A program made the translations under genes and the position numbers. DNA of 64,000 nt from Petrolisthes cinctipes (lineage: Eukaryota; Arthropoda; Malacostraca; Decapoda; Porcellanidae): positions 2,268,501-2,332,500 of the forward strand of contig JAWQEG010000501.1 in NCBI GenBank assembly GCA_033782935.1. The letters are read 5' to 3'. The notes under the pieces are model-generated. The model worked only from the letters and a program-made list of their open reading frames with translations. It was not told the DNA's origin and made no database searches. This document shows, piece by piece, positions 49,001 through 62,830 of this stretch (within the stretch, counting starts at the first letter, position 1; every line of letters starts with the position of its first letter).

Positions 49001-50162
49001 GCAATCTGTACATGCCTACTCAGTGCTAGAATATTTTCAAAATATAGGCTAAAAACATGCTAAAAATCGATCTTTTAGGTGCCAAAAAGTCGATATCTCA
49101 AATTCCGTCCCAAAACACCCGAAAATTCGATATTTAGGGGTCCCAGAAGCGATCTTTACATGCCTACTCCGTGTTAGAGTATTTTCAAAATACATGCTCA
49201 AAACATACTGAAAATCGATCTTTTAGGTGCACAAAAGTCGATATGTGCATGCATCTTCAGTACCCGTTTATATCTCAAATTCAGGCTCAAAACACCCGAA
49301 AATTCAATATTTTGGGGTCCCAGAAGCAATCTGTACATGCCTACTCAGTGTTAGAGTATTTTCAAAATACAGGCCCAAAACATGCTGAAAATCGATATTT
49401 TAGATGCCCAAAGTCAATATGTGCATGTATCTTCTGTACCCGTTTATATCTCAAATTCAGGCTCAAAACACCCGAAAATTCAATATTTTGGGGTCCCAGA
49501 AGCAATCTGTACATGCCTACTCAGTGCTAGAATATTTTCAAAATATAGGCTAAAAACATGCTAAAAATCGATCTTTTAGGTGCCAAAAAGTCGATATCTC
49601 AAATTCAGTCCCAAAACACCCGAAAATTCGATATTTAGGGGTCCCAGAAGCGATCTGTACATGCCTACTCCGTGTTAGAGTATTTTCAAAATACATGCTC
49701 AAAACATACTGAAAATCGATCTTTTAGGTGCACAAAAGTTGATATGTGCATGCATCTTCAGTGCCCGTTTATATCTCAAATTCAGGCTCAAAACACCCGA
49801 AAATTCAATATTTTGGGGTCCCAGAAGCAATCTGTACATGCCTACTCAGTGTTAGAGTATTTTCAAAACACAGGCCCAAAACATGCTGAAAATCGATATT
49901 TTAGATGCCCAAAGTCAATATGTGCAAGTATCTTCTGTACCCGTTTATATCTCGAATTCAGGCTCAAAACACCCGAAAATTCAATATTTTGGGGTCCCAG
50001 AAGCAATCTGTACAGTGCTAGAATATTTTCAAAATATAGGCTAAAAACATGCTAAAAATCGATCTTTTAGTTGCCAAAAAGTCGATATCTCAAATTCAGT
50101 CCCAAAACACCCGAAAATTCGATATTTAGGGGTCCCAGAAGCGATCTGTACATGCCTACTCC

Positions 50163-51816
50163 GTGTTAGAGTATTTTCAAAATACAAGCTCAAAACATAC
50201 TGAAAATCGATCTTTTAGGTGCACAAAAGTCGATATGTGCATGCATCTTCTGTACCCGTTTATATCTCAAATTCAGGCTCAAAACACCCGAAAATTCAAT
50301 ATTTTGGGGTCCCAGAAGCAATCTGTACATGCCTACACAGTGCTAGAATATTTTCAAAATATAGGCTAAAAACATGCTAGAAATCGACATTTTAGGTGCC
50401 AAAAAATCGATATCTCAAATTCAGTCCCGAAACACCCGAAAATTCGATATTTAGAGGTCCCAGAAGGTATCTGTACATGCCTACTCCGTGTTAGAGTATT
50501 TTTTCAAAATACAGGCCAAAAACATACTGAAAATCGATCTTTTAGGTGCCCAAAAGTCGATATGTGCATGCATCTTCTGTACCCGTTTATATCTCAAATT
50601 CTGGCCCTAAACACCCGAAAATTCGATATTTTGGGGTCCCAGAAGCAATCTGTACATGCCTACTCAGTGTTAGAGTATTTTCAAAATTCAGGCCCAAAAC
50701 ATGCTGAAAATCGATATTTTTGGTGCCCAAAGTCAATATGTGCATGTATCTTCTGTACCCGTTTATATCTCAAATTCAGGCTCAAAACACCCGAAAATTC
50801 AATATTTTGGGGTCCCAGAAGCAATCTGTACATGCCTACTCAGTGCTAGAATATTTTCAAAATATAGGCTAAAAACATGCTAAAAATCGATCTTTTAGGT
50901 GCCAAAAAGTCGATATCTCAAATTCAGTCCCAAAACACCCGAAAATTCGATATTTAGGGGTCCCAGAAGCGATCTGTACATGCCTACTCCGTGTTAGAGT
51001 ATTTTCAAAATACATGCTCAAAACATACTGAAAATCGATCTTTTAGGTGCACAAAAGTCGATATGTGCATGCATCTTCAGTACCCGTTTATATCTCAAAT
51101 TCAGGCTCAAAACACCCGAAAATTCAATATTTTGGGGTCCCAGAAGCAATCTGTACATGCCTACTCCGTGTTAGAGTATTTTCAAAATACAGGCCCAAAA
51201 CATGCTGAAAATCGATATTTTTGGTGCCCAAAGTCAATATGTGCATGTATCTTCTGTACCCGTTTATATCTCAAATTCAGGCTCAAAACACCCGAAAATT
51301 CAATATTTTGGGGTCCCAGAAGCAATCTGTACATGCCTACTCAGTGCTAGAATATTTTCAAAATATAGGCTAAAAACATGCTAAAAATCGATCTTTTAGG
51401 TGCCAAAAAGTCGATATCTCAAATTCAGTCCCAAAACACCCGAAAATTCGATATTTAGGGGTCCCAGAAGCGATCTGTACATGCCTACTCCGTGTTAGAG
51501 TATTTTCAAAATACATGCTCAAAACATACTGAAAATCGATCTTTTAGGTGCACAAAAGTCGATATGTGCATGCATCTTCTGTACCCGTTTATATCTCAAA
51601 TTCAGGCTCAAAACACCCGAAAATTCAATATTTTGGGGTCCCAGAAGCAATCTGTACATGCCTACACATTGCTAGAATATTTTCAAAATGTAGGCTAAAA
51701 ACATGCTAAAAATCGACATTTTAGGTGCCAAAAAATCGATATCTCAAATTCAGTCCCAAAACACCAGAAAATTCGATATTTAGAGGTCCCAGAAGGTATC
51801 TGTACATGCCTACTCC
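50163..51816 (+). repeat. HOR segment with B-A pairs
   Basis: Starts: B50163 A50340 B50488 C50667 A50843 B50991 C51168 A51344 B51492 A51669. The B-A-B2-C2-A order at 50163 recurs 1329 bp later at 51492. B50488 and B51817 have the longer T run. The pairs B50163-A50340 and B51492-A51669 lack an intervening C. A51669 has private changes (cacattgctag, aaaatgtaggc, caccagaaaa). Confidence 0.78.
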
Positions 51817-53311
51817 GTGTTAGAGTATTTTTTCAAAATACAGGCCAAAAACATACTGAAAATCGATCTTTTAGGTGCCCAAAAGTCGATATGTGCATGC
51901 ATCTTCTGTACCCGTTTATATCTCAAATTCTGGCCCTAAACACCCGAAAATTCGATATTTTGGGGTCCCAGAAGCTATCTGTACATGCCTACTCCGTGTT
52001 AGAGTATTTTCAAAATTCAGGCCCAAAACATGCTGAAAATCGATATTTTTGGTGCCCAAAGTCAATATGTGCATGTATCTTCTGTACCCGTTTATATCTC
52101 AAATTCAGGCTCAAAACACCCGAAAATTCAATATTTTGGGGTCCCAGAAGCAATCTGTACATGCCTACTCAGTGCTAGAATATTTTCAAAATATAGGCTA
52201 AAAACATGCTAAAAATCGATCTTTTAGGTGCCAAAATGTCGATATCTCAAATTCAGTCCCAAAACACCCGAAAATTCGATATTTAGGGGTCCCAGAAGCG
52301 ATCTGTACATGCCTACTCCGTGTTAGAGTATTTTCAAAATACATGCTCAAAACATAGTGAAAATCGATCTTTTAGGTGCACAAAAGTCGATATGTGCATG
52401 CATCTTCAGTACCCGTTTATATCTCAAATTCAGGCTCAAAACACCCGAAAATTCAATATTTTGGGGTCCCAGAAGCAATCTGTACATGCCTACTCAGTGT
52501 TAGAGTATTTTCAAAATACAGGCCCAAAACATGCTGAAAATCGATATTTTAGATGCCCAAAGTCAATATGTGCATGTATCTTCTGTACCCGTTTATATCT
52601 CGAATTCAGGCTCAAAACACCCGAAAATTCAATATTTTGGGGTCCCAGAAGCAATCTGTACAGTGCTAGAATATTTTCAAAATATAGGCTAAAAACATGC
52701 TAAAAATCGATCTTTTAGGTGCCAAAAAGTCGATATCTCAAATTCAGTCCCAAAACACCCGAAAATTCGATATTTAGGGGTCCCAGAAGCGATCTCTACA
52801 TGCCTACTCCGTGTTAGAGTATTTTCAAAATACATGCTCAAAACATACTGAAAATCGATCTTTTAGGTGCACAAAAGTCGATATGTGCATGCATCTTCAG
52901 TACCCGTTTATATCTCAAATTCAGGCTCAAAACACCCGAAAATTCAATATTTTGGGGTCCCAGAAGCAATCTGTACATGCCTACTCAGTGTGAGAGTATT
53001 TTCAAAATACAGGCCCAAAACATGCTAAAAATCGATATTTTAGATGCCAAAAGTCAATATGTGCATGTATCTTCTGTACCCGTTTATATCTCAAATTCAG
53101 GCTCAAAACACCCGAAAATTCAATACTTTGGGGTCCCAGAAGCAATCTGTACATGCCTACACAGTGCTAGAATATTTTCAAAAAATAGGCTAAAAACATG
53201 CTAAAAATCGACATTTTAGGTGCCAAAAAATCGATATCTCAAATTCAGTCCCAAAACACCCGAAAATTCGATATTTAGAGGTCCCAGAAGGTATCTGTAC
53301 ATGCCTACTCC
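51817..53311 (+). repeat. 1495 bp tandem duplication, copy 1
   Basis: Order B2 51817, C2 51996, A52172, B52320, C52497, A52663, B52811, C52988, A53164. Changes shared with copy 2 are caaaatgtcgat in the A at 52172, acatagtgaaaatc in B52320, tatctcgaattcagg and a 10 bp deletion in C52497, gtgtgagag at 52988 and tcaaaaaataggc in A53164. Confidence 0.86.
52652..52668 (+). repeat. 10 bp deletion at a C-A boundary
   Basis: The usual tgtacatgcctactcagtgctag is shortened to tgtacagtgctag, so the C monomer is 166 bp. The same deletion is at about 50009 (C49849) and 54147 (C53992), always linked to the ctcgaattc variant just upstream. It marks three descendants of one altered unit. Confidence 0.82.
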
Positions 53312-54806
53312 GTTTTAGAGTATTTTTTAAAAATACAGGCCAAAAACATACTGAAAATCGATCTTTAAGGTGCCCAAAAGTCGATATGTGCATGCATCTT
53401 CTGTACCCGTTTATATCTCAAATTCTGGCCCTAAACACCCGAAAATTCGATATTTTGGGGTCCCAGAAGCGATCTGTACATGCCTACTCCGTGTTAGAGT
53501 ATTTTCAAAATTCAGGCCCAAAACATGCTGAAAATCGATATTTTTGGTGCCCAAAGTCAATATGTGCATGTATCTTCTGTACCCGTTTATATCTCAAATT
53601 CAGGCTCAAAACACCCGAAAATTCAATATTTTGGGGTCCCAGAAGCAATCTGTACATGCCTACTCAGTGCTAGAATATTTTCAAAATATAGGCTAAAAAC
53701 ATGCTAAAAATCGATCTTTTAGGTGCCAAAATGTCGATATCTCAAATTCAGTCCCAAAACACCCGAAAATTCGATATTTAGGGGTCCCAGAAGCGATCTG
53801 TACATGCCTACTCCGTGTTAGAGTATTTTCAAAATACATGCTCAAAACATAGTGAAAATCGATCTTTTAGGTGCACAAAAGTCGATATGTGCATGCATCT
53901 TCAGTACCCGTTTATATCTCAAATTCAGGCTCAAAACACCCGAAAATTCAATATTTTGGGGTCCCAGAAGAAATCTGTACATGCCTACTCAGTGTTAGAG
54001 TATTTTCAAAATACAGGCCCAAAACATGCTGAAAATCGATATTTTAGATGCCCAAAGTCAATATGTGCATGTATCTTCTGTACCCGTTTATATCTCGAAT
54101 TCAGGCTCAAAACACCCGAAAATTCAATATTTTGGGGTCCCAGAAGCAATCTGTACAGTGCTAGAATATTTTCAAAATATAGGCTAAAAACATGCTAAAA
54201 ATCGATCTTTTAGGTGCCAAAAAGTCGATATCTCAAATTCAGTCCCAAAACACCCGAAAATTCGATATTTAGGGGTCCCAGAAGCGATCTGTACATGCCT
54301 ACTCCGTGTTAGAGTATTTTCAAAATACATGCTCAAAACATACTGAAAATCGATCTTTTAGGTGCACAAAAGTCGATATGTGCATGCATCTTCAGTACCC
54401 GTTTATATCTCAAATTCAGGCTCAAAACACCCGAAAATTCAATATTTTGGGGTCCCAGAAGCAATCTGTACATGCCTACTCAGTGTGAGAGTATTTTCAA
54501 AATACAGGCCCAAAACATGCTAAAAATCGATATTTTAGATGCCAAAAGTCAATATGTGCATGTATCTTCTGTACCCGTTTATATCTCAAATTCAGGCTCA
54601 AAACACCCGAAAATTCAATACTTTGGGGTCCCAGAAGCAATCTGTACATGCCTACACAGTGCTAGAATATTTTCAAAAAATAGGCTAAAAACATGCTAAA
54701 AATCGACATTTTAGGTGCCAAAAAATCGATATCTCAAATTCAGTCCCAAAACACCCGAAAATTCGATATTTAGAGGTCCCAGAAGGTATCTGTACATGCC
54801 TACTCC
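53312..54806 (+). repeat. 1495 bp tandem duplication, copy 2
   Basis: Order B2 53312, C2 53491, A53667, B53815, C53992, A54158, B54306, C54483, A54659. It follows copy 1 directly and shares all the variants listed there. Its own differences include ccgttttagag with ttttttaaaaatac in B53312, and gaagaaatc in B53815. A further B2-C2-A-B series at 54807, 54986, 55162 and 55310 begins a third pass, which then diverges with a B55310-A55487 pair. Confidence 0.85.
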
Positions 54807-55634
54807 GTGTTAGAGTATTTTTTCAAAATACAGGCCAAAAACATACTGAAAATCGATCTTTTAGGTGCCCAAAAGTCGATATGTGCATGCATCTTCTGTA
54901 CCCGTTTATATCTCAAATTCTGGCCCTAAACACCCGAAAATTCGATATTTTGGGGTCCCAGAAGCGATCTGTACATGCCTACTCCGTGTTAGAGTATTTT
55001 CAAAATTCAGGCCCAAAACATGCTGAAAATCGATATTTTTGGTGCCCAAAGTCAATATGTGCATGTATCTTCTGTACCCGTTTATATCTCAAATTCAGGC
55101 TCAAAACACCCGAAAATTCAATATTTTGGGGTCCCAGAAGCAATCTGTACATGCATACTCAGTGATAGAATATTTTCAAAATATAGGCTAAAAACATGCT
55201 AAAAATCGATCTTTTAGGTGCCAAAAAGTCGATATCTCAAATTCAGTCCCAAAACACCCGAAAATTCGATATTTAGGGGTCCCAGAAGCGATCTGTACAT
55301 GCCTACTCAGTGTTAGAGTATTTTCAAAATACATGCTCAAAACATACTGAAAATCGATCTTTTAGGTGCACAAAAGTCGATATGTGCATGCATCTTCAGT
55401 ACCCGTTTATATCTCAAATTCAGGCTCAAAACACCCTAAAATTCAATATTTTGGGGTCCCAGAAGCAATCTGTACATGCCTACACAGTGTTAGAATATTT
55501 TCAAAATATAGGCTAAAAACATGCTAAAAATCGACATTTTAGGTGCCAAAAAATCGATATCTCAAATTCAGTCCCAAAACACCCGAAAATTCGATATTTA
55601 GAGGTCCCAGAAGGTATCTGTACATGCCTACTCC

Positions 55635-56637
55635 GTGTTAGAGTATTTTCAAAATACAGGCCAAAAACATACTGAAAATCGATCTTTTAGGTGCCCAAAA
55701 GTCGATATGTGCATGCATCTTCAGTACCCGTTTATATCTCAAATTCAGGCTCAAAACACCCGATAATTCAATATTTTGGGGTCCCATAAGCAATCTGTAC
55801 ATGCCTACTCAGTGTTAGAGTATTTTCAAAATACAGGCCCAAAACATGCTGAAAATCGATATTTTAGATGCCCAAAGTCAATATGTGCATGTATCTTCTG
55901 TACCCGTTTATATCTCAAATTCAGGCTCAAAACACCCGAAAATTCAATACTTTGGGGTCCCAGAAGCAATCTGTACATGCCTACACAGTGCTAGAATATT
56001 TTCAAAATATAGGCTAAAAACATGCTAAAAATCGATCTTTTAGGTGCCAAAAAGTCGATATCTCAAATTCAGTCACAAAACACCCGAAAATTCGATATTT
56101 AGGGGTCCCAGAAGCGATCTGTACATGCCTACTCCGTGTTAGAGTATTTTCAAAATACATGCTCAAAACATCCTGAAAATCGATCATTTAGGTGCACAAA
56201 AGTCGATATTTGCATGCATCTTCAGTACCCGTTTATATATCAAATTCAGGCTCAAAACACCCGAAAATTCAATATTTTGGGGTCCCAGAAGCAATCTGTA
56301 CATGCCTACTCCGTGTTAGAGTATTTTCAAAATACATGCTCAAAACATACTGAAAATCGATCTTTTAGGTGCACAAAAGTCGATATGTGCATGCATCTTC
56401 TGTACCCGTTTATATCTCAAATTCAGGCTCAAAACACCCGAAAATTCAATATTTTGGGGTCCCAGAAGCAATCTGTACATGCCTACACAGTGCTAGAATA
56501 TTTTCAAAATATAGGCTAAAAACATGCTAAAAATCGATCTTTTAGGTGCCAAAAAGTCGATATCTCAAATTCAGTCCCAAAACACCCGAAAATTCGATAT
56601 TTAGAGGTCCCAGAAGGTATCTGTACATGCCTACTCC
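55635..56637 (+). repeat. About 1.0 kb unit B2-C-A-B-B-A, copy 1
   Basis: Order B55635 C55812 A55988 B56136 B56313 A56490 (1003 bp). Two B monomers stand side by side, which I saw only in this pair of units. The first B has acatcctgaaaatc and gatatttgcatg; the second is a B1 with cttctgtacc. B55635 carries acccgataattc. Confidence 0.83.
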
Positions 56638-57642
56638 GTGTTAGAGTATTTTCAAAATACAGGCCAAAAACATACTGAAAATCGATCTTTTAGGTGCCCA
56701 AAAGTCGATATGTGCATGCATCTTCAGTACCCGTTTATATCTCAAATTCAGGCTCAAAACACCCGATAATTCAATATTTTGGGGTCCCAGAAGCAATCTG
56801 TACATGCCTACTCAGTGTTAGAGTATTTTCAAAATACAGGCCCAAAACATGCTGAAAATCGATATTTTAGATGCCCAAAGTATCAATATGTGCATGTATC
56901 TTCTGTACCCGTTTATATCTCAAATTCAGGCTCAAAACACCCGAAAATTCAATACTTTGGGGTCCCAGAAGCAATCTGTACATGCCTACACAGTGCTAGA
57001 ATATTTTCAAAATATAGGCTAAAAACATGCTAAAAATCGATCTTTTAGGTGCCAAAAAGTCGATATCTCAAATTCAGTCCCAAAACACCCGAAAATTCGA
57101 TATTTAGGGGTCCCAGAAGCGATCTGTACATGCCTACTCCGTGTTAGAGTATTTTCAAAATACATGCTCAAAACATCCTGAAAATCGATCTTTTAGGTGC
57201 ACAAAAGTCGATATTTGCATGCATCTTCAGTACCCGTTTATATATCAAATTCAGGCTCAAAACACCCGAAAATTCAATATTTTGGGGTCCCAGAAGCAAT
57301 CTGTACATGCCTACTCCGTGTTAGAGTATTTTCAAAATACATGCTCAAAACATACTGAAAATCGATCTTTTAGGTGCACAAAAGTCGATATGTGCATGCA
57401 TCTTCTGTACCCGTTTATATCTCAAATTCAGGCTCAAAACACCCGAAAATTCAATATTTTGGGGTCCCAGAAGCAATCTGTACATGCCTACACAGTGCTA
57501 GAATATTTTCAAAATATAGGCTAAAAACATGCTAAAAATCGACATTTTAGGTGCCAAAAAATCGATATCTCAAATTCAGTCCCAAAACACCCGAAAATTC
57601 GATATTTAGGGGTCCCAGAAGCGATCTGTACATGCCTACTCC
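56638..57642 (+). repeat. About 1.0 kb unit B2-C-A-B-B-A, copy 2
   Basis: Order B56638 C56815 A56993 B57141 B57318 A57495 (1005 bp). It repeats the unusual B-B pair. C56815 is 178 bp because two bases are inserted near 56881 (aaagtatcaatatg where others have aaagtcaatatg). The last A is subtype A2 (atcgacatt), while copy 1 has atcgatctt. Confidence 0.83.
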
Positions 57643-60600
57643 GTGTTAGAGTATTTACAAAATACATGCTCAAAACATACTGAAAATCGATCTTTTAGGT
57701 GCACAAAAGTCGATATGTGCATGCATCTTCAGTACCCGTTTATATCTTAAATTCAGGCTCAAAACACCCGAAAATTCAATATTTTGGGGTCCCAGAAGCA
57801 ATCTGTACATGCCTACTCAGTGTTAGAGTATTTTCAAAATACAGGCCCAAAACATGCTGAAAATCGATATTTTAGATGCCCAAAGTCAATATGTGCATGT
57901 ATCTTCTGTACCCGTTTATATCTCAAATTCAGGCTCAAAACACCCGAAAATTCAATATTTTGGGGTCCCAGAAGCAATCTGTACATGCCTACACAGTGCT
58001 AGAATATTTTCAAAATATAAGCTAAAAACATGCTAAAAATCGACATTTTAGGTGCCAAAAAATCGATATCTCAAATTCAGTCCCAAAACAGCCGAAAATT
58101 CGATATTTAGAGGTCCCAGAAGGTATCTGTACATACCTACTCCGTGTTAGAGTATTTTCAAAATACAGGCCAAAAACATACTGAAAATCGATCTTTTAGG
58201 TGCACAAAAGTCGATATGTGCATGCATCTTCAGTACCCGTTTATATCTCAAATTCAGGCTCAAAACACCCGAAAATTCAATATTTTGGGGTCCCAGAAGC
58301 AATCTGTACATGCCTACTCAGTGTTAGAGTATTTTCAAAATACAGGCCCAAAACATGCTGAAAATCGATATTTTAGATGCCCAAAGTCAATATGTGCATG
58401 TATCTTCTGTACTCGTTTATATCTCAAATTCAGGCTCAAAACACCCGAAAATTTAATACTTTAGGGTCCCAGAAGCAATCTGTACATGCCTACACAGTGC
58501 TAGAATATTTTCAAAATATAGGCTAAAAACATGCTAAAAATCGACATTTTAGGTGCCAAAAAATCGATATCTCAAATTCAGTCCCAAAACACTCGAAAAT
58601 TCGATATTTAGAGGTCCCAGAAGGTATCTGTACATGCGTACTCCGTGTTAGAGTATTTTCAAAATACAGGCCAAAAACATACTGAAAATCGATCTTTTAG
58701 GTGCACAAAAGTCGATATGTGCATGCATCTTCTGTACGTGTTTATATCTCAAATTGTGGCCCTAAACACCCGAAAATTCGATATTTTGGGGTCCCAGAAG
58801 CGATCTGTACATGCCTACTCCGTGTTAGAGTATTTTCAAAATACAGGCCCAAAACATGCTGAAAATCGATATTTTTGGTGCCCAAAGTCAATATGTGCAT
58901 GTATCTTCTGTACCCGTTTATATCTCAAATTCAGGCTCAAAACACTCGAAAATCCAATATTTTGGGGTCCCAGAAGCAATCTGTACATGCCTACTCAGTG
59001 CTAGAATATTTTCAAAATATAGGCTAAAAACATGCTAAAAATCGATCTTTTAGGTGCCAAAAAGTCGATATCTCAAATTCAGTCCCAAAACACCCGAAAA
59101 TTCGATATTTAGGGGTCCCAGAAGCGATCTGTACATGCCTACTCCGTGTTAGAGTATTTTCAAAATACATGCTCAAAACATACTGAAAATCGATCTTTTA
59201 GGTGCACAAAAGTCGATATGTGCATGCATCTTCAGTACCCGTTTATATCTTAAATTCAGGCTCAAAACACCCGAAAATTCAATATTTTGGGGTCCCAGAA
59301 GCAATCTGTACATGCCTACTCAGTGTTAGAGTATTTTCAAAATACAGGCCCAAAACATGCTGAAAATCGATATTTTAGATGCCCAAAGTCAATATGTGCA
59401 TGTATCTTCTGTACCCGTTTATATCTCAAATTCAGGCTCAAAACACCTGAAAATTCAATATTTTGGGGTCCCAGAAGCAATCTGTACATGCCTACACAGT
59501 GCTAGAATATTTTTAAAATATAGGCTAAAAACATGCTAAAAATCGACATTTTAGGTGCCAAAAAATCGATATCTCAAATTCAGTCCCAAAACACCCGAAA
59601 ATTCAATATTTTGGGGTCCCAGAAGCAATCTGTACATGCCTACTCAGTGTTAGAGTATTTTCAAAATACAGGCCCAAAACATGCTGAAAATCGATATTTT
59701 AGATGCCCAAAGTCAATATGTGCATGTATCTTCTGTACCCGTTTATATCTCAAATTCAGGCTCAAAACACCCGAAAATTCAATATTTTGGGGTCCCAGAA
59801 GCAATCTGTACATGCCTACACAGTGCTAGAATATTTTCAAAATATAAGCTAAAAACATGCTAAAAATCGACATTTTAGGTGCCAAAAAATCGATATCTCA
59901 AATTCAGTCCCAAAACACCCGAAAATTCGATATTTAGAGGTCCCAGAAGGTATCTGTACATACCTACTCCGTGTTAGAGTATTTTCAAAATACAGGCCAA
60001 AAACATACTGAAAATCGATCTTTTAGGTGCACAAAAGTCGATATGTGCATGCATCTTCAGTACCCGTTTATATCTCAAATTCAGGCTCAAAACACCCGAA
60101 AATTCAATATTTTGGGGTCCCAGAAGCAATCTGTACATGCCTACTCAGTGTTAGAGTATTTTCAAAATACAGGCCCAAAACATGCTGAAAATCGATATTT
60201 TAGATGCCCAAAGTCAATATGTGCATGTATCTTCTGTACCCGTTTATATCTCAAATTCAGGCTCAAAACACCCGAAAATTCAATGTTTTGGGGTCCCAGA
60301 AGCAATCTGTACATGCCTACACAGTGCTAGAATATTTTCAAAATATAGGCTAAAAACATGCTAAAAATCGACATTTTAGGTGCCAAAAAATTGATATCTC
60401 AAATTCAGTCCGAAAACACCCGAAAATTCGATATTTAGAGGTCCCAGAAGGTATCTGTACATGCCTACTCCGTGTTAGAGTATTTTTTCAAAATACAGGC
60501 CAAAAACATGCTAAAAATCGATCTTTTAGGTGCCTAAAAGTCGATATGTGCATGCATCTTCTGTACCCGTTTATATCTCAAATTCTGGCCCTAAACACCC

Positions 60601-61828
60601 GAAAATTCGATATTTTGGGGTCCTAAAAGCGATCTGTACATGCCTACTCCGTGTTAGAGTATTTTCAAAATTCAGGCCCAAAACATGCTGAAAATCGATA
60701 TTTTTGGTGCCCAAAGTCAATATGTGCATGTATCTTCTGTACCCGTTTATATCTCAAATTCAGGCTCAAAACACCCGAAAATTCAATATTTTGGGGTCCC
60801 AGAAGCAATCTGTACATGCCTACTCAGTGCTAGAATATTTTCAAAATATAGGCTAAAAACATGCTAAAAATCGATCTTTTAGGTGCCAAAAAGTCGATAT
60901 CTCAAATTCAGTCCCAAAACACCCGAAAATTCGATATTTAGGGGTCCCAGAAGCGATCTGTACATGCCTACTCCGTGTTAGAGTATTTTCAAAATACATG
61001 CTCAAAACATACTGAAAATCGATCTTTTAGGTGCCCAAAAGTCGATATGTGCATGCATCTTCAGTACCCGTTTATATCTCAAATTCAGGCTCAAAACACC
61101 CGATAATTCAATATTTTGGGGTCCCAGAAGCAATCTGTACATGCCTACTCAGTGTTAGAGTATTTTCAAAATACAGGCCCAAAACATGCTGAAAATCGAT
61201 ATTTTAGATGCCCAAAGTCAATATGTGCATGTATCTTCTGTACCCGTTTATATCTCAAATTCAGGCTCAAAACACCCGAAAATTCAATATTTTGGGGTCC
61301 CAGAAGCAATCTGTACATGCCTACACAGTGCTAGAATATTTTCAAAATATAGGCTAAAAACATGCTAAAAATCGACATTTTAGGTGCCAAAAAATCGATA
61401 TCTCAAATTCAGTCCCAAAACACCCGAAAATTCGATATTTAGAGGTCCCAGAAGGTATCTGTACATACCTACTCCGTGTTAGAGTATTTTCAAAATACAG
61501 GCCAAAAACATACTGAAAATCGATCTTTTAGGTGCCCAAAAGTCGATATGTGCATGCATCTTCAGTACCCGTTTATATCTCAAATTCAGGCTCAAAACAC
61601 CCGAAAATTCAATATTTTGGGGTCCCAGAAGCAATCTGTACATGCCTACTCAGTGTTAGAGTATTTTCAAAATACAGGCCCAAAACATGCTGAAAATCGA
61701 TATTTTAGATGCCCAAAGTCAATATGTGCATGTATCTTCTGTACCCGTTTATATCTCAAATTCAGGATCAAAACACCCGAAAATTCAATATTTTGGGGTC
61801 CAGGAAGCAATCTGTACATGCCTACACA
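57643..61828 (+). repeat. HOR segment with 1503 and 1827 bp internal repeats
   Basis: Starts: B57643 C57820 A57996 B58144 C58321 A58497 B58645 C58822 A58998 B59146 C59323 A59499 C59647 A59823 B59971 C60148 A60324 B60472 C60651 A60827 B60975 C61152 A61328 B61476 C61653. The stretch 57820-58497 matches 59647-60324 (offset 1827, sharing aaatataagctaaa and acatacctactcc). B57643 matches B59146 (offset 1503, sharing tatcttaaattc). A59499 is an A2 with a C-type right end. Confidence 0.8.
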
Positions 61829-62830
61829 GTGCTAGAATATTTTCAAAATATAGGCTAAAAACATGCTAAAAACCGACATTTTAGGTGCCAAAAAATCGAT
61901 ATCTCAAATTCAGTCCCAAAACACCCGAAAATTCGATATTTAGAGGTCCCAGAAGGTATCTGTACATGCCTACTCCGTGTTAGAGTATTTTCAAAATACA
62001 GGTTAAAAACATACTGAAAATCGATCTTTTAGGTGCCCAAAAGTCGATATGTGCATGCATCTTCAGTACCCGTTTATATCTCAAATTCAGGCTCAAAACA
62101 CCCGAAAATTCAATATTTTGGGGTCCCAGAAGCAATCTGTACATGCCTACTCAGTGTTAGAGTATTTTCAAAATACAGGCCTAAAACATGCTGAAAATCG
62201 ATATTTTAGATGCCCAAAGTCAATATGTGCATGTATCTTCTGTACCCGTTTATATCTCAAATTCAGGCTCAAAACACCCGAAAATTCAATATTTTGGGGT
62301 CCCAGAAGCAATCTGTACATGCCTACTCAGTGCTAGAATATTTTCAAAATATAGGCTAAAAACATGCTAAAAATCGATCTTTTAGGTGCCAAAAAGTCGA
62401 TATCTCAAATTCAGTCCCAAAACACCCGAAAATTCGATATTTAGGGGTCCCAGAAGCGATCTGTACATGCCTACTCCGTGTTAGAGTATTTTCAAAATAC
62501 ATGCTCAAAACATACTGAAAATCGATCTTTTAGGTGCCCAAAAGTCGATATGTGCATGCATCTTCAGTACCCGTTTATATCTCAAATTCAGGCTCAAAAC
62601 ACCCGATAATTCAATATTTTGGGGTCCCAGAAGCAATCTGTACATGCCTACTCAGTGTTAGAGTATTTTCAAAATACAGGCCCAAAACATGCTGAAAATC
62701 GATATTTTAGATGCCCAAAGTCAATATGTGCATGTATCTTCTGTACCCGTTTATATCTCAAATTCAGGCTCAAAACACCCGAAAATTCAATATTTTGGGG
62801 TCCCAGAAGCAATCTGTACATGCCTACTCA
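61829..62830 (+). repeat. 1002 bp hexamer duplication, copy 1
   Basis: Order A61829 B61977 C62154 A62330 B62478 C62655. Private variants shared at +1002 are ctaaaaaccgac in the first A, tacaggttaaaaac in the first B, aggcctaaaacatg in the first C and acccgataattc in the second B. Confidence 0.87.

Larger units (their letters stand above)
44015..50162 (+). repeat. HOR region of mostly trimer and hexamer units
   Basis: Starts outside the 825 bp units: B44015 C44192; then C46017 A46193 B46341 C46518 A46694 B46842 C47019 A47195 B47343 C47520 A47696 B47844 C48021 A48197 B48345 A48522 B48670 C48847 A49023 B49171 C49348 A49524 B49672 C49849 A50015. Between 46341 and 48344 the hexamer repeats with a 1002 bp period. 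B48345 is followed directly by an A, with no C between. The variant gtcgatatttgcatg occurs in the B copies at 46341, 47343 and 48670, and again at 56136 and 57141. Confidence 0.82.
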
